The notes: generated by a model not told the origin, from the sequence alone. A stretch of 6,391 nt of DNA from Fimenecus sp045602655 (GCA_045602655.1 JAZSBY010000034.1:1-6391); one strand, 5' to 3'. Positions 1 through 6,260 are shown, counted from the stretch's first letter. Translations and numbers: made by a program.

Positions 1-65
<65 letters not shown>

Positions 66-85
66 ATATTTAGTTTACAAAAAAA

Positions 86-161
86 TGGAGCTGGTGGACG
101 GACTCGAACCCCCGACCTGCTGATTACAAATCAGCTGCTCTACCAACTGAGCTACACCAGC
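86..161 (-). tRNA. tRNA-Thr (anticodon TGT), complete with encoded CCA
   Basis: On the minus strand the acceptor strand GCTGGTG (161 to 155) pairs perfectly with CACCAGC (96 to 90). The anticodon arm is GCTGA-TTTGTAA-TCAGC with anticodon TGT at 128-126, reading ACA/ACN threonine codons. The T-arm carries GGTTCGAGTCC. The discriminator is T (complement of 89) and CCA is encoded (88 to 86), giving 76 nt in all. It is the first gene of the leftward operon, starting about 10 nt after the predicted transcription start, and it precedes tRNA-Tyr. Confidence 0.97.
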
Positions 162-177
162 GTTTCAACGCTTGGAT

Positions 178-206
178 ATAATACCATAAGAAACTTGAAT
201 AGTCAA
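178..206 (-). promoter_or_regulatory. Promoter of the Thr-Tyr tRNA operon
   Basis: On the minus strand, -35 TTGACT (206 to 201) is separated by exactly 17 nt from -10 TATTAT (183 to 178). Each box matches the sigma-A consensus at five of six bases. Transcription would start near 171, leaving a leader of only about 10 nt before tRNA-Thr. Phased A/T tracts lie directly upstream (separate entry). Confidence 0.85.
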
Positions 207-209
207 GCC

Positions 210-248
210 TTTTTTTAAACTTTTTTAAAATTTTTTGACAATTTTTTT
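210..248 (-). promoter_or_regulatory. Phased A-tracts (likely UP element / curved DNA) upstream of the tRNA promoter
   Basis: Four T-runs on the plus strand (A-runs on the minus strand) lie at 210-216, 221-226, 231-236 and 242-248. Their starts are spaced 11, 10 and 11 bp, close to one DNA helical turn. Runs in this phase are known to bend DNA, and A-rich DNA just upstream of -35 can bind the RNA polymerase alpha C-terminal domain. The block spans about -39 to -77 of the tRNA start site. That it boosts transcription is inference. Confidence 0.55.
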
Positions 249-283
249 ATTGTGTTGATTTTAATGCCTTCTTATATTAAAAT
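235..283 (+). promoter_or_regulatory. Candidate promoter(s) for the rightward DUF2809 / TIM-barrel cluster
   Basis: Two overlapping possibilities are visible. (a) TTGATT (255-260), 17 nt, TAAAAT (278-283), with transcription starting near 290, only about 9 nt before the ATG at 299. (b) A perfect TTGACA (235-240) with TTTAAT (260-265) at a long 19-nt spacing, starting near 272. Both sit between the divergent tRNA promoter and the first rightward gene, and the TTGACA overlaps the tRNA operon's A-tract block. The A/T richness here makes chance matches likely, so the choice between them is open. Confidence 0.45.
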
Positions 284-298
284 TATATACAGCACTTT

Positions 299-703
299 AT
301 GGTGGTGGTTGAAATTAAGAATAAATTACGAATAATCTATGGTATATTATTCCTTGTAATACTTGCAACAGAGGTTTTTATTGCCTTATACATCCGTGAT
401 GATTTTATCCGTCCTTATGTCGGGGATATGCTCGTCACGGTGCTGATTTGTTGCTTCGTCAGGTTATTCATTCCCGAAAAGTTTAGGTTTGTGCCACTGT
501 TTGTGTTTTTGTTTTCGGCACTTGTAGAAACAGGTCAGTATTTTGACTTTGTAAAATTGCTTGGGCTAGATAATAATGTGTTAGTTTCAACACTACTTGG
601 CAGAACATTCTCCGTTGCAGATATAATTTGCTACGGAATCGGATGTGCAATTTTTACCTTGCTTGATTATTTTTTTAAAAGAAAGTGTAGGAGAGCTTTA
701 TGA
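299..703 (+). CDS. DUF2809 family small integral membrane protein
   Basis: The product is a 134-residue membrane protein of unknown function. About four hydrophobic segments are visible (residues roughly 12-31, 40-58, 64-79 and 108-125), with a basic tail (FKRKCRRAL). Conserved-looking signatures recalled from the DUF2809 family are IRDDFIRPYVGD (32-43), LVETGQYF (75-82) and GRTFSVADIICYGIG (101-115). The length is normal for the family. The start is uncertain: ATG at 299 is followed by in-frame GTG codons at 302 and 305, and none has a Shine-Dalgarno sequence upstream. The predicted transcript start is very close, so initiation may be nearly leaderless. It ends in an ATGA overlap with the next gene, implying co-transcription and translational coupling. 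The family assignment is from motif memory; the biochemical role is unknown. Confidence 0.82.
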   Translation: MVVVEIKNKLRIIYGILFLVILATEVFIALYIRDDFIRPYVGDMLVTVLICCFVRLFIPEKFRFVPLFVFLFSALVETGQYFDFVKLLGLDNNVLVSTLLGRTFSVADIICYGIGCAIFTLLDYFFKRKCRRAL

Positions 704-1551
704 AAATCTCAACTGAAATTGATTCAATCGCATTACATATAGGAGAAGAAAAGGCAGTTGAGCTTGTTGCAAAAACAGGTTTTGACGCCTGGGATTTCTC
801 GTTGTTTCAGATGTGTGAAAAGAAAAACGGTGTGCTTGTACCCACAAGTCATCCCACAGCACAGAGTAATTATCTCAGCTTTGCACGAAAACTTCGCCAG
901 GTAGGACTTGACAACGGAATAATCTGTAATCAGGGGCACGCACCATTCCCCAGTTCACCTAAAAGCATTGATTGGCTTAAACGTGCCATTGAATGTGTTG
1001 CCGAGGCAGGCGGAAGCATCTGTATAATCCATCCTATGAACGATGGTACTCCTGAGGAAAATGCAGAAATGTATTTTGAGCTTCTCCCCTTTGCTAAAAA
1101 ACACAATGTAAAAATCGCAACTGAAAATATGTGGAATTGGAAACCGCTTCATAAACATTCCTGCTTTGCTGCCTGTGCTACTCCTGAAAGCTTTAATGCC
1201 CATCTTGATGCGGTAAATGATGACTTTTTTGTTGCTTGTCTTGATATAGGTCACGCTGAAATGAAAGGTAGCGACACAACTGCGGTTGAAATGATTAAAG
1301 CATTGGGTAATCGCCTTAAAGCCTTACACATTCACGATAACGACAAGCTTCACGATTCACATCAGCTTCCCTTTTCAATGAAAATTGATTTTGCACCAAT
1401 AGTAAAAGCCTTAAAGGAAATCGGCTACGACGGGTATTTTACTCTTGAGGCAAGCCATTATCTTGACAATTACAAAAAGGAAGATGTTCCTGAATGTGTT
1501 AAAAAGCTAAAGGACTCTGCTCGCAGGCTTGCAGATATGTTTGAAGAATAA
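700..1551 (+). CDS. Sugar phosphate isomerase/epimerase-type TIM-barrel protein (AP endonuclease 2 / xylose isomerase-like fold)
   Basis: The product is a 283-residue cytoplasmic enzyme, full length for the family. The ATG overlaps the previous stop codon (ATGA) and has AGGAG at 689-693, 6 nt upstream, so the start is secure. Residues placed like the metal site of this fold are visible: QGH (78-80), IHP with H111, ATEN with E142, LDIGH with D182 and H185, LHIHDND with H210, H212 and D213, and FTLEAS with E250. Members bind divalent metals (Zn, Mn or Mg) and include sugar isomerases, epimerases, inosose dehydratase (IolE), hydroxypyruvate isomerase and endonuclease IV. The PFSMKIDFAPIVKALKEIGYDGY stretch near 224-246 is typical of the sugar-enzyme branch rather than the DNA-repair branch. 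The substrate cannot be read from the sequence. It probably shares a transcript with the amidohydrolase 46 nt downstream. Confidence 0.88.
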   Translation: MKISTEIDSIALHIGEEKAVELVAKTGFDAWDFSLFQMCEKKNGVLVPTSHPTAQSNYLSFARKLRQVGLDNGIICNQGHAPFPSSPKSIDWLKRAIECVAEAGGSICIIHPMNDGTPEENAEMYFELLPFAKKHNVKIATENMWNWKPLHKHSCFAACATPESFNAHLDAVNDDFFVACLDIGHAEMKGSDTTAVEMIKALGNRLKALHIHDNDKLHDSHQLPFSMKIDFAPIVKALKEIGYDGYFTLEASHYLDNYKKEDVPECVKKLKDSARRLADMFEE

Positions 1552-1597
1552 TATTTTGTATATAATATATTTATGATTATAAAATGGAGAAAGAATT

Positions 1598-2395
1598 ATG
1601 GTAATAGATTTTCATACCCATGTTTTTCACGATAGGATTGCCGAATGGGTGATAGAATCCCTTGTTGAGAGTAGCAAGGACGAGTGTTCACCTTGCAGTG
1701 ACGGTACTGTGGGCGGACTTTTAAAAAATATGGATGAATTCGGTGTGGACATTTCCGTTGTTCAGACCATAGTAACAAAGGCAAGAAACACCGAGGCACA
1801 GAATATCTGGGCAAAGGAAATTTCCTGCGAAAAAATCATCTCCTTTGGTGGAATTCATCCCGAAACTGACAACTACAAAAGAGATATTGACCATATATGC
1901 AGTTTGGGTCTACCTGGAATCAAGTTTCATCCTGAATTCCAACAATTCTACATTGATGACCCTAAAATGCTTAAAATATATGACTACGCTTTAAGTAAAG
2001 GGTTGATTATTCTTTTACACGCAGGTGAAGACCCGTCATATCAGCCACCTTTTCACAGTAGTCCCCGACAGTTTGCCAAAATTTCAAAGGAAATGAGGGG
2101 CGGAACAATAGTTGCTGCCCATCTTGGCGGTAAAGACCAATGGGACGATGTTGAAAAGTATCTTGTGGGAACAAATATTTACCTTGACACCTCAATGGGT
2201 ATGGATTATTATCCCCACGAGCAATTTGTGAGGATTGTAAAAAACCACGGTGCAGATAAAATTCTGTTTGGTTCGGATTCCCCGTGGACTAAAGCAAATG
2301 AAGAAATCGAAACACTTAATTCACTTCCCTTGACTCAGGAAGAAAAGGATTTAATCCTCTATAAAAATGCAAAAAGAATATTGAATATACAGTAA
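1598..2395 (+). CDS. Amidohydrolase-related TIM-barrel metal-dependent hydrolase (Amidohydro_2 type)
   Basis: The product is a 265-residue cytoplasmic enzyme. The N-terminal metal motif is DFHTH (H6 and H8). GIKFHPEFQ (K109, H111), LLHAGED (H141), VAAHLGG (H175) and FGSDSPW (D227) follow, all at spacings expected of the amidohydrolase-related TIM barrel (PF04909 type). Members hydrolyse or decarboxylate small molecules such as lactones and carboxylated aromatic or unsaturated acids; this one's substrate is unknown. GGAGA at 1586-1590 lies 7 nt before the ATG, supporting the start. A TATAAT at 1561-1566 in the 46-nt gap has no good -35, so co-transcription with the upstream isomerase-like gene is more likely than an own promoter. 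The gene stops just before a bidirectional terminator. Confidence 0.9.
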   Translation: MVIDFHTHVFHDRIAEWVIESLVESSKDECSPCSDGTVGGLLKNMDEFGVDISVVQTIVTKARNTEAQNIWAKEISCEKIISFGGIHPETDNYKRDIDHICSLGLPGIKFHPEFQQFYIDDPKMLKIYDYALSKGLIILLHAGEDPSYQPPFHSSPRQFAKISKEMRGGTIVAAHLGGKDQWDDVEKYLVGTNIYLDTSMGMDYYPHEQFVRIVKNHGADKILFGSDSPWTKANEEIETLNSLPLTQEEKDLILYKNAKRILNIQ

Positions 2396-2397
2396 AA

Positions 2398-2426
2398 AAG
2401 CGTTGTGCCTGACAAACACAACGCTT
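2398..2426. terminator. Bidirectional intrinsic terminator between convergent operons
   Basis: Perfect 10-bp stem AAGCGTTGTG (2398-2407) / CACAACGCTT (2417-2426) with a 9-nt loop. On the minus strand the stem is followed by a run of Ts (complement of the As at 2394-2399), a classic end for the TRAP operon 19 nt after its last stop codon. On the plus strand it is followed by AATTTTATATT, a weaker but plausible U-rich tail for the amidohydrolase cluster. Confidence 0.88.
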
Positions 2427-2444
2427 AATTTTATATTGAGTTAT

Positions 2445-4421
2445 TTATGCAGTCTTTACTTGTTCCTTTTTTGCACCAATTTTCTGGAGAATAAATACAA
2501 GAACAATTAAAGCAAGACCTACAGCATCCGTTGTAATACCCGGAATAATCATACAAAGTCCACCTGCAAGAGCAAGAATTCTCTCCCACCAAGGCATATC
2601 CTTGAACATATATCCTTCCATACCGGCAGAGATAATGTAGATACCGCAAAGAGCAGTAATAACAAGGAGTACTATTTCATACCAAGGCTTATCAGAGCCG
2701 ATAATAAGCATTTCGGGACTGAAAGCGAAGATATACGGAACAATGAATGCCGTGATGGCAAGTCTTGTTGCAGTAACACCCGTTTTAAGAGGATTGGATT
2801 TTGCAATAGCTGAGCCTGCATACGCTGCAAGGGCAACAGGAGGCGTAATATCAGCAACAATACCAAAGTAGAATACAAACATGTGAGCAGCAAGGACAGG
2901 AAGACTTAAGCTATTCATAAGAATAGGAGCAACCATTGATGCCATAATAACATAGTTTGCTGTTGTAGGAACACCCATACCAAGGATGATACACATAATC
3001 ATTGTGAGCATCAAAGCAAATATCGGGTGAATCTGTGAAGCAGACTGTACCAATGATGAAAGCACATTTGCAAGACCGGTCTGCTGAACCATTGCAGAAA
3101 TACATCCTGCAACTGCACAGGCAAGAGCAACACCGATAGCATTCTTTGTGCCGTTTGCAAGTGAGTTGATATAAAGAGTAATATCAAACTCAAATTTCTT
3201 ATGTGCTATTGATTTAACAATGCCTTCAACAAGCTTTACTACAATAGCAACAAGAATTGCTAAAATAGCAGCCTTTGCAGGTGAATAATGATTCATTGCC
3301 ACAACAAGAGCAACAACAGGAAGAAGAAGGTAACCCTTTGTTAAAAGGAGCTTGAAGAAATTAGGAATTGCTTCCTTTGGAAGTCCCTTAAGACCAAGTT
3401 TCTTTGCCTCAAAGTGAATCATCATAAAGATACCTGTGAAGTAAAGAACAGCAGGAAGAATTGCAGCAATAGCAATCTGTGCATAGGGAAGACCTGTGTA
3501 TTCAGTCATAAGGAATGCAGCAGCACCCATAATAGGTGGCATAATCTGACCACCGGTTGAAGCGGCAGCTTCAACTGCGGCAGCAAATTCAGGCTTGTAT
3601 CCGCAACGCTTCATAGTAGGAATTGTAACAGAACCGCTACCTACTGTATTGGCAACTGATGAGCCTGAATACATACCCTCCATAGCACTTGAAATAACAG
3701 CAACCTTTGCAGGACCACCAATTGATTTACCTGCGATTGAGTTGGCAAGGTCTACGAAGAAAGCACCTATACCTGACTGCTCAAGGAATGAGGCAAAAAT
3801 GATAAAGAGAACAATGAAGGATGCACAAACATTAAGCGGTGTACCTGCAATACCCTCTGTTGTATAGAAAAGCTTATACACGATAATTCTCAACGGATTT
3901 CGGTTTACAACAAAGAATGCATAGGCAATAAAGGCTGCTGAAACACATACAATCGGCAATCCTACAACTCTTCTGCAAGCATCAAATAACAGCAGAATAC
4001 CAACAATGGCAACTGCAATATCGATTTCATTGATTCTTGATGCTCTGTCAACAATTGCCTGACAGTTAATAGCATAGTAGAAGAATGCACCTGAGCCTAA
4101 TGCAGCAAAAATCCAGTCGTAGAAGGGAACGTGATTAAGCTTCTTTTTTTCTTTTTTGTGACTTGGGAAGATAATAAAGGCAAAAAGCACGATAATACCG
4201 ATAAACCATGCCATTTTCTGTCTTTCTTCCATTGTTCCTGTCCAACCGTCGAACATAACATAAAGGGAGAAAAGCACCATAGCACCTTTGATAATCTTCT
4301 GGAAGATGCCTGAGAAATGACGGGTGTTTGACTCTTTATCAAAGTCAGCCATAATTTTATCCACATCAATAACTTCTTCGTCAGCTTCCATAGTAATTGG
4401 TTTTGTGTTTACATCTGACAT
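2445..4421 (-). CDS. TRAP transporter permease, fused small + large membrane subunits (TAXI-associated)
   Basis: The product is a 658-residue polytopic inner-membrane protein that moves a solute delivered by the receptor, driven by an ion gradient. An acidic, soluble N-terminus (1-35) precedes a first hydrophobic block (about 43-170) matching the small-subunit (DctQ-like) part. The large-subunit (DctM-like) part follows to about 560, with further hydrophobic segments to 648. Large-subunit signatures are visible: MEGMYSGSSVANTVGSGSV (247-265), EAAASTGGQIMPPIMGAAAF (284-303), LGMGVPTTANYV (480-491) and VADITPPVALAAYAG (522-536). These conserved Gly/Ser/Thr/Pro hairpin motifs are where ion and substrate sites lie in the family. 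Length and architecture match the fused TAXI permeases (4TM/12TM type). The ATG lies 3 nt after the DUF1850 stop; an AGGA (4437-4434) sits a rather long 12 nt upstream, so translation may rely partly on coupling. It is the last gene of the operon, followed by the terminator. Confidence 0.95.
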   Translation of the reverse strand: MSDVNTKPITMEADEEVIDVDKIMADFDKESNTRHFSGIFQKIIKGAMVLFSLYVMFDGWTGTMEERQKMAWFIGIIVLFAFIIFPSHKKEKKKLNHVPFYDWIFAALGSGAFFYYAINCQAIVDRASRINEIDIAVAIVGILLLFDACRRVVGLPIVCVSAAFIAYAFFVVNRNPLRIIVYKLFYTTEGIAGTPLNVCASFIVLFIIFASFLEQSGIGAFFVDLANSIAGKSIGGPAKVAVISSAMEGMYSGSSVANTVGSGSVTIPTMKRCGYKPEFAAAVEAAASTGGQIMPPIMGAAAFLMTEYTGLPYAQIAIAAILPAVLYFTGIFMMIHFEAKKLGLKGLPKEAIPNFFKLLLTKGYLLLPVVALVVAMNHYSPAKAAILAILVAIVVKLVEGIVKSIAHKKFEFDITLYINSLANGTKNAIGVALACAVAGCISAMVQQTGLANVLSSLVQSASQIHPIFALMLTMIMCIILGMGVPTTANYVIMASMVAPILMNSLSLPVLAAHMFVFYFGIVADITPPVALAAYAGSAIAKSNPLKTGVTATRLAITAFIVPYIFAFSPEMLIIGSDKPWYEIVLLVITALCGIYIISAGMEGYMFKDMPWWERILALAGGLCMIIPGITTDAVGLALIVLVFILQKIGAKKEQVKTA

Positions 4422-4424
4422 TAA

Positions 4425-4952
4425 CTACAACAATCCTTTCGTCAGAATTTCGAATGGTGTGGTAATTTCAAAAACAACCTTTGCATTCCTTCCGCAAAGG
4501 TCACGAAGACTGATTTCCTTGCCATCAACAGTGAGTATATGGTCGGAAACCGTTCCCACAATATATCTTAACGGGTCATAAGTAATATCAAAACCCGTAA
4601 TGACCATATTTCCGTCATCATCATAGGTCATTGTCTGACCGTCTTCAAGTGCAGTCTGTACACCTGCACCGAAGGAACGATAAGTAGTGGAATAAGCACG
4701 GATTTGCTCATTCTCTATAATATAAGTATCCTTTACAGGAGTCTGATTAACTGAATGAATAAACTCCACGGAAAACATAAGTCCGTCCTCTGCCTTCTGA
4801 GTAATATATCTCGCGTTTGTATCCGAAACATACATAACAAGATAGGGAGTAGACATAAAACTTATTAAAACAGCAGCCGCTGTAATGATTATCATTAAAA
4901 CGGCTGCTATAATTAACCTTTTTTTAGAGAGAGCCAAGGTTTTATGGCTCAT
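4425..4952 (-). CDS. DUF1850 domain protein of a TAXI TRAP operon
   Basis: The product is 175 residues. A basic N-terminus (SKKR, 9-12) and one hydrophobic segment (about 13-33) anchor it, with the rest predicted outside the membrane. Signatures of DUF1850 are FSVEFIHSVNQTPV (60-73) and YRSFGAGVQT (91-100). The family is of unknown function but is repeatedly found between the receptor and fused permease genes of TAXI TRAP systems, as here, so a helper role in this transporter is the natural inference. The start ATG overlaps the receptor stop by 1 nt (TAATG), and no clear Shine-Dalgarno sequence is seen, pointing to translational coupling. The region encoding the membrane segment contains a nested inverted repeat (separate entry). 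No catalytic motif is visible. Confidence 0.88.
   Translation of the reverse strand: MSHKTLALSKKRLIIAAVLMIIITAAAVLISFMSTPYLVMYVSDTNARYITQKAEDGLMFSVEFIHSVNQTPVKDTYIIENEQIRAYSTTYRSFGAGVQTALEDGQTMTYDDDGNMVITGFDITYDPLRYIVGTVSDHILTVDGKEISLRDLCGRNAKVVFEITTPFEILTKGLL
4872..4908 (-). repeat. Nested inverted repeat within the start of the DUF1850 gene
   Basis: Outer arms AGCAGCCG (4872-4879) and CGGCTGCT (4901-4908) are perfect 8-bp complements. Between them, TAATGAT (4883-4889) and ATCATTA (4891-4897) form an inner palindrome. The RNA would fold into a two-step hairpin beginning about 45 nt after the DUF1850 start codon. It encodes part of the membrane segment (AAV...AAAV), so simple coding bias toward Ala/Ile/Val is an alternative explanation. 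Confidence 0.5.
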
Positions 4953-5938
4953 TATTTTATAGCACCAACTTCTTTATAGTACTTTTCTGCACCCGGGTGG
5001 AAAGGAACAGAAATACTTGAAACTGCGTATTCAAGACTCATTTCCTTAGCCTTGTCATGAGCATAATTGTCTTTATTCTCGTAAATAGCCTTTGTAAGCT
5101 GGTAGACTGTATCTTCACTAAGTTCGTTGCTTACAATGAATGTAGCCTTAACAGCAACTGTTGTAACTTCACCAACACCCTTGTATGTTTCTGCAGGAAC
5201 TGTGTATGCAGCATAGAAACCATAAGTCTGCTGGAGTTTTGCAAGATGTTCTGCATCGATTTCTACAAGAACAATACCTGTTGTTGTTGAAAGGTCTGTG
5301 ATAGCAACTGTCGGAGCACCTGCTGTGCAGAAGAATGCATCAATTTTACCATCTTTAAGAGCATCTGCAGATGCCTGGAAGCTAAGATTCTGCTTGTCGA
5401 TATCTTCAAATGTGATGTCATAAGCACCGAGAATCTGCTGAGCATTAAATTCAACACCTGAACCGCTGTCACCAACAGAAACTTTTTTGCCCTTAAGGTC
5501 AGCAATTGTCTTGATGCCTGAATCAGCACGAGCAACTACCTGACAAACCTCTGCATAAACAGCACCAAGAGTTGAGAATGTCTGGATTTTGCCGTCTTTC
5601 TCAAAAAGAGATGTTCCGTTGTAAGCGTAGTCCATAACATCGTTCTGAACAATAGCCATATCAACAACACCGTCATCGATGTCAAGGATATTAGCCTTTG
5701 AAGCACCTGATGACTGAATCATAAGCTGTGCACCTGTTTTTTCTTTAAGAACAGTTGAAATAACATTACAGTAACCGTAATATGTACCTGTTGAACCACC
5801 GGTACCAACATTGATTTTAAGTGTTGAAAGGTCACCGGCTGCTGTCTGGTCGCCCTGCTTATCTCCACCACAAGCTGTAAAGAAAACAGATGTGAAAACA
5901 AGAACTAATGCAAGAACTACTACTAATCTTTTTTTCAT
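4952..5938 (-). CDS. TAXI family TRAP transporter solute receptor (lipoprotein)
   Basis: The product is a 328-residue extracellular substrate-binding lipoprotein. The N-terminus has a MKKR basic head, a hydrophobic core (5-19) and a lipobox FTAC with lipidated C23, followed by a polar GGDKQGDQ linker. TAXI receptor signatures follow: GTGGSTGTYYGY (45-56), the ligand-binding beginning of the family; VSVGDSGSGVEFNAQ (153-167); GKIDAFFCTAGAP (197-209); and VPFHPGAEKYYKE (311-323) near the C-terminus. Length is typical. The family binds carboxylate-containing solutes such as glutamate in characterised cases, but the ligand here cannot be assigned. The start is decided by a perfect AGGAGG 7 nt upstream. 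It is the first gene of the operon, followed with 1-nt overlap by DUF1850 and then the permease. Confidence 0.96.
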   Translation of the reverse strand: MKKRLVVVLALVLVFTSVFFTACGGDKQGDQTAAGDLSTLKINVGTGGSTGTYYGYCNVISTVLKEKTGAQLMIQSSGASKANILDIDDGVVDMAIVQNDVMDYAYNGTSLFEKDGKIQTFSTLGAVYAEVCQVVARADSGIKTIADLKGKKVSVGDSGSGVEFNAQQILGAYDITFEDIDKQNLSFQASADALKDGKIDAFFCTAGAPTVAITDLSTTTGIVLVEIDAEHLAKLQQTYGFYAAYTVPAETYKGVGEVTTVAVKATFIVSNELSEDTVYQLTKAIYENKDNYAHDKAKEMSLEYAVSSISVPFHPGAEKYYKEVGAIK

Positions 5939-5945
5939 AATAAAT

Positions 5946-5951
5946 CCTCCT
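5946..5951 (-). promoter_or_regulatory. Consensus ribosome binding site of the TAXI receptor gene
   Basis: AGGAGG on the minus strand (5951 to 5946), 7 nt before the ATG at 5938. It is much stronger than anything before the other two genes of the operon, consistent with the receptor being made in excess over the membrane subunits. Confidence 0.9.
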
Positions 5952-5992
5952 TTTCCGCATAAATATACATTCAGCGAAAATTATTTACAGTT

Positions 5993-6021
5993 ATTATACA
6001 ATAAATTTTCAAAATATGCAA
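5993..6021 (-). promoter_or_regulatory. Proximal promoter of the TAXI TRAP operon
   Basis: On the minus strand, TTGCAT (6021 to 6016), a 17-nt spacer and a perfect TATAAT (5998 to 5993). Transcription would start near 5986, giving a leader of about 48 nt. The -35 matches consensus only in TTG. I see no operator palindrome or riboswitch in the leader. Confidence 0.7.
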
Positions 6022-6060
6022 GGATTATGAGAAAATTTTATTGATACATAATTATATATG

Positions 6061-6181
6061 CTAATTTTTCCCCTTAAGACTGCTTCCTAAAACATCAGAA
6101 GTTTCTGAAATTGTAATAAAAGCAGAAGGGTCGACAACTGAAACAAATGATTTAATTTTTTATATCAATCTTTCCCATCAT
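6061..6181 (-). pseudogene. Collapsed YitT/DUF2179-like membrane protein gene: start region joined to C-terminal tail, frameshifted
   Basis: Two adjacent ATG codons (6181 and 6178) follow a GGAGG site and open a reading frame MMGKIDIKN that stops after nine codons. Immediately after, in the next frame (6159 to 6061), 32 codons read KIKSFVSVVDPSAF...TSDVLGSSLKGKN then TAG. The VDPSAFITI...SDVLGSSLK part resembles the extreme C-terminus of YitT family proteins (a DUF2179 domain, recalled pattern iDPxAFvxvxxxxeVxGxxF). The first residues resemble the charged stretch before the first membrane helix of such proteins. Family members are about 280 residues, so almost everything between would be missing. 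The frames meet at a run of six As (6161 to 6156); one A fewer would give a single 39-residue frame. The best reading is an internally deleted pseudogene. A real frameshifted micro-ORF or an assembly error remains possible. Confidence 0.55.
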
Positions 6182-6183
6182 TA

Positions 6184-6188
6184 CCTCC
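6184..6188 (-). promoter_or_regulatory. Ribosome binding site of the YitT-like remnant
   Basis: GGAGG on the minus strand (6188 to 6184), only 2 nt from the first ATG (6181) and 5 nt from the second (6178). The spacing favours the second ATG as the original start. Confidence 0.6.
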
Positions 6189-6210
6189 AAGGATTTTATC
6201 TATTATATTA

Positions 6211-6239
6211 AGTATATCATAATTTCTATTCCTGTGCAA
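6211..6239 (-). promoter_or_regulatory. Promoter of the YitT-like remnant, probably also a distal TRAP operon promoter
   Basis: On the minus strand, TTGCAC (6239 to 6234), exactly 17 nt, TATACT (6216 to 6211). Transcription would start near 6204, about 23 nt before the double ATG. I see no terminator between here and the TAXI receptor gene, so read-through would give the TRAP operon a second, longer leader of roughly 265 nt. Confidence 0.65.
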
Positions 6240-6260
6240 ATCAGAGAGATAAATTGGAGT

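Noticed and set aside
1541..1566. Possible promoter for the amidohydrolase gene: TATAAT at 1561-1566
   Set aside because: The only -35-like TTGAAG (1541-1546) is 14 nt away, too close. At 16-18 nt spacing no acceptable -35 exists, and the region is A/T-rich, so the hexamer is likely chance.
1596..1814. Open frames antisense to or overlapping the isomerase, amidohydrolase, permease and receptor genes (for example 1596-1814 minus, 3595-3867 plus, 4097-4369 minus, 5263-5535 minus, 5811-6044 plus)
   Set aside because: They lie in other frames of well-supported genes, have low-complexity or Cys/Leu/Ser-rich translations, lack ribosome binding sites and show no recognisable domains.
2445..5938. 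The TRAP operon as an ABC or other transporter
   Set aside because: There is no ATP-binding protein, and the receptor, DUF1850 and fused permease signatures all fit TAXI TRAP systems.
5939..6060. Riboswitch, T-box or operator upstream of the TAXI receptor gene
   Set aside because: The proximal leader is only about 48 nt, and I found no extended stem, T-box-like motif, terminator/antiterminator pair or convincing palindrome.
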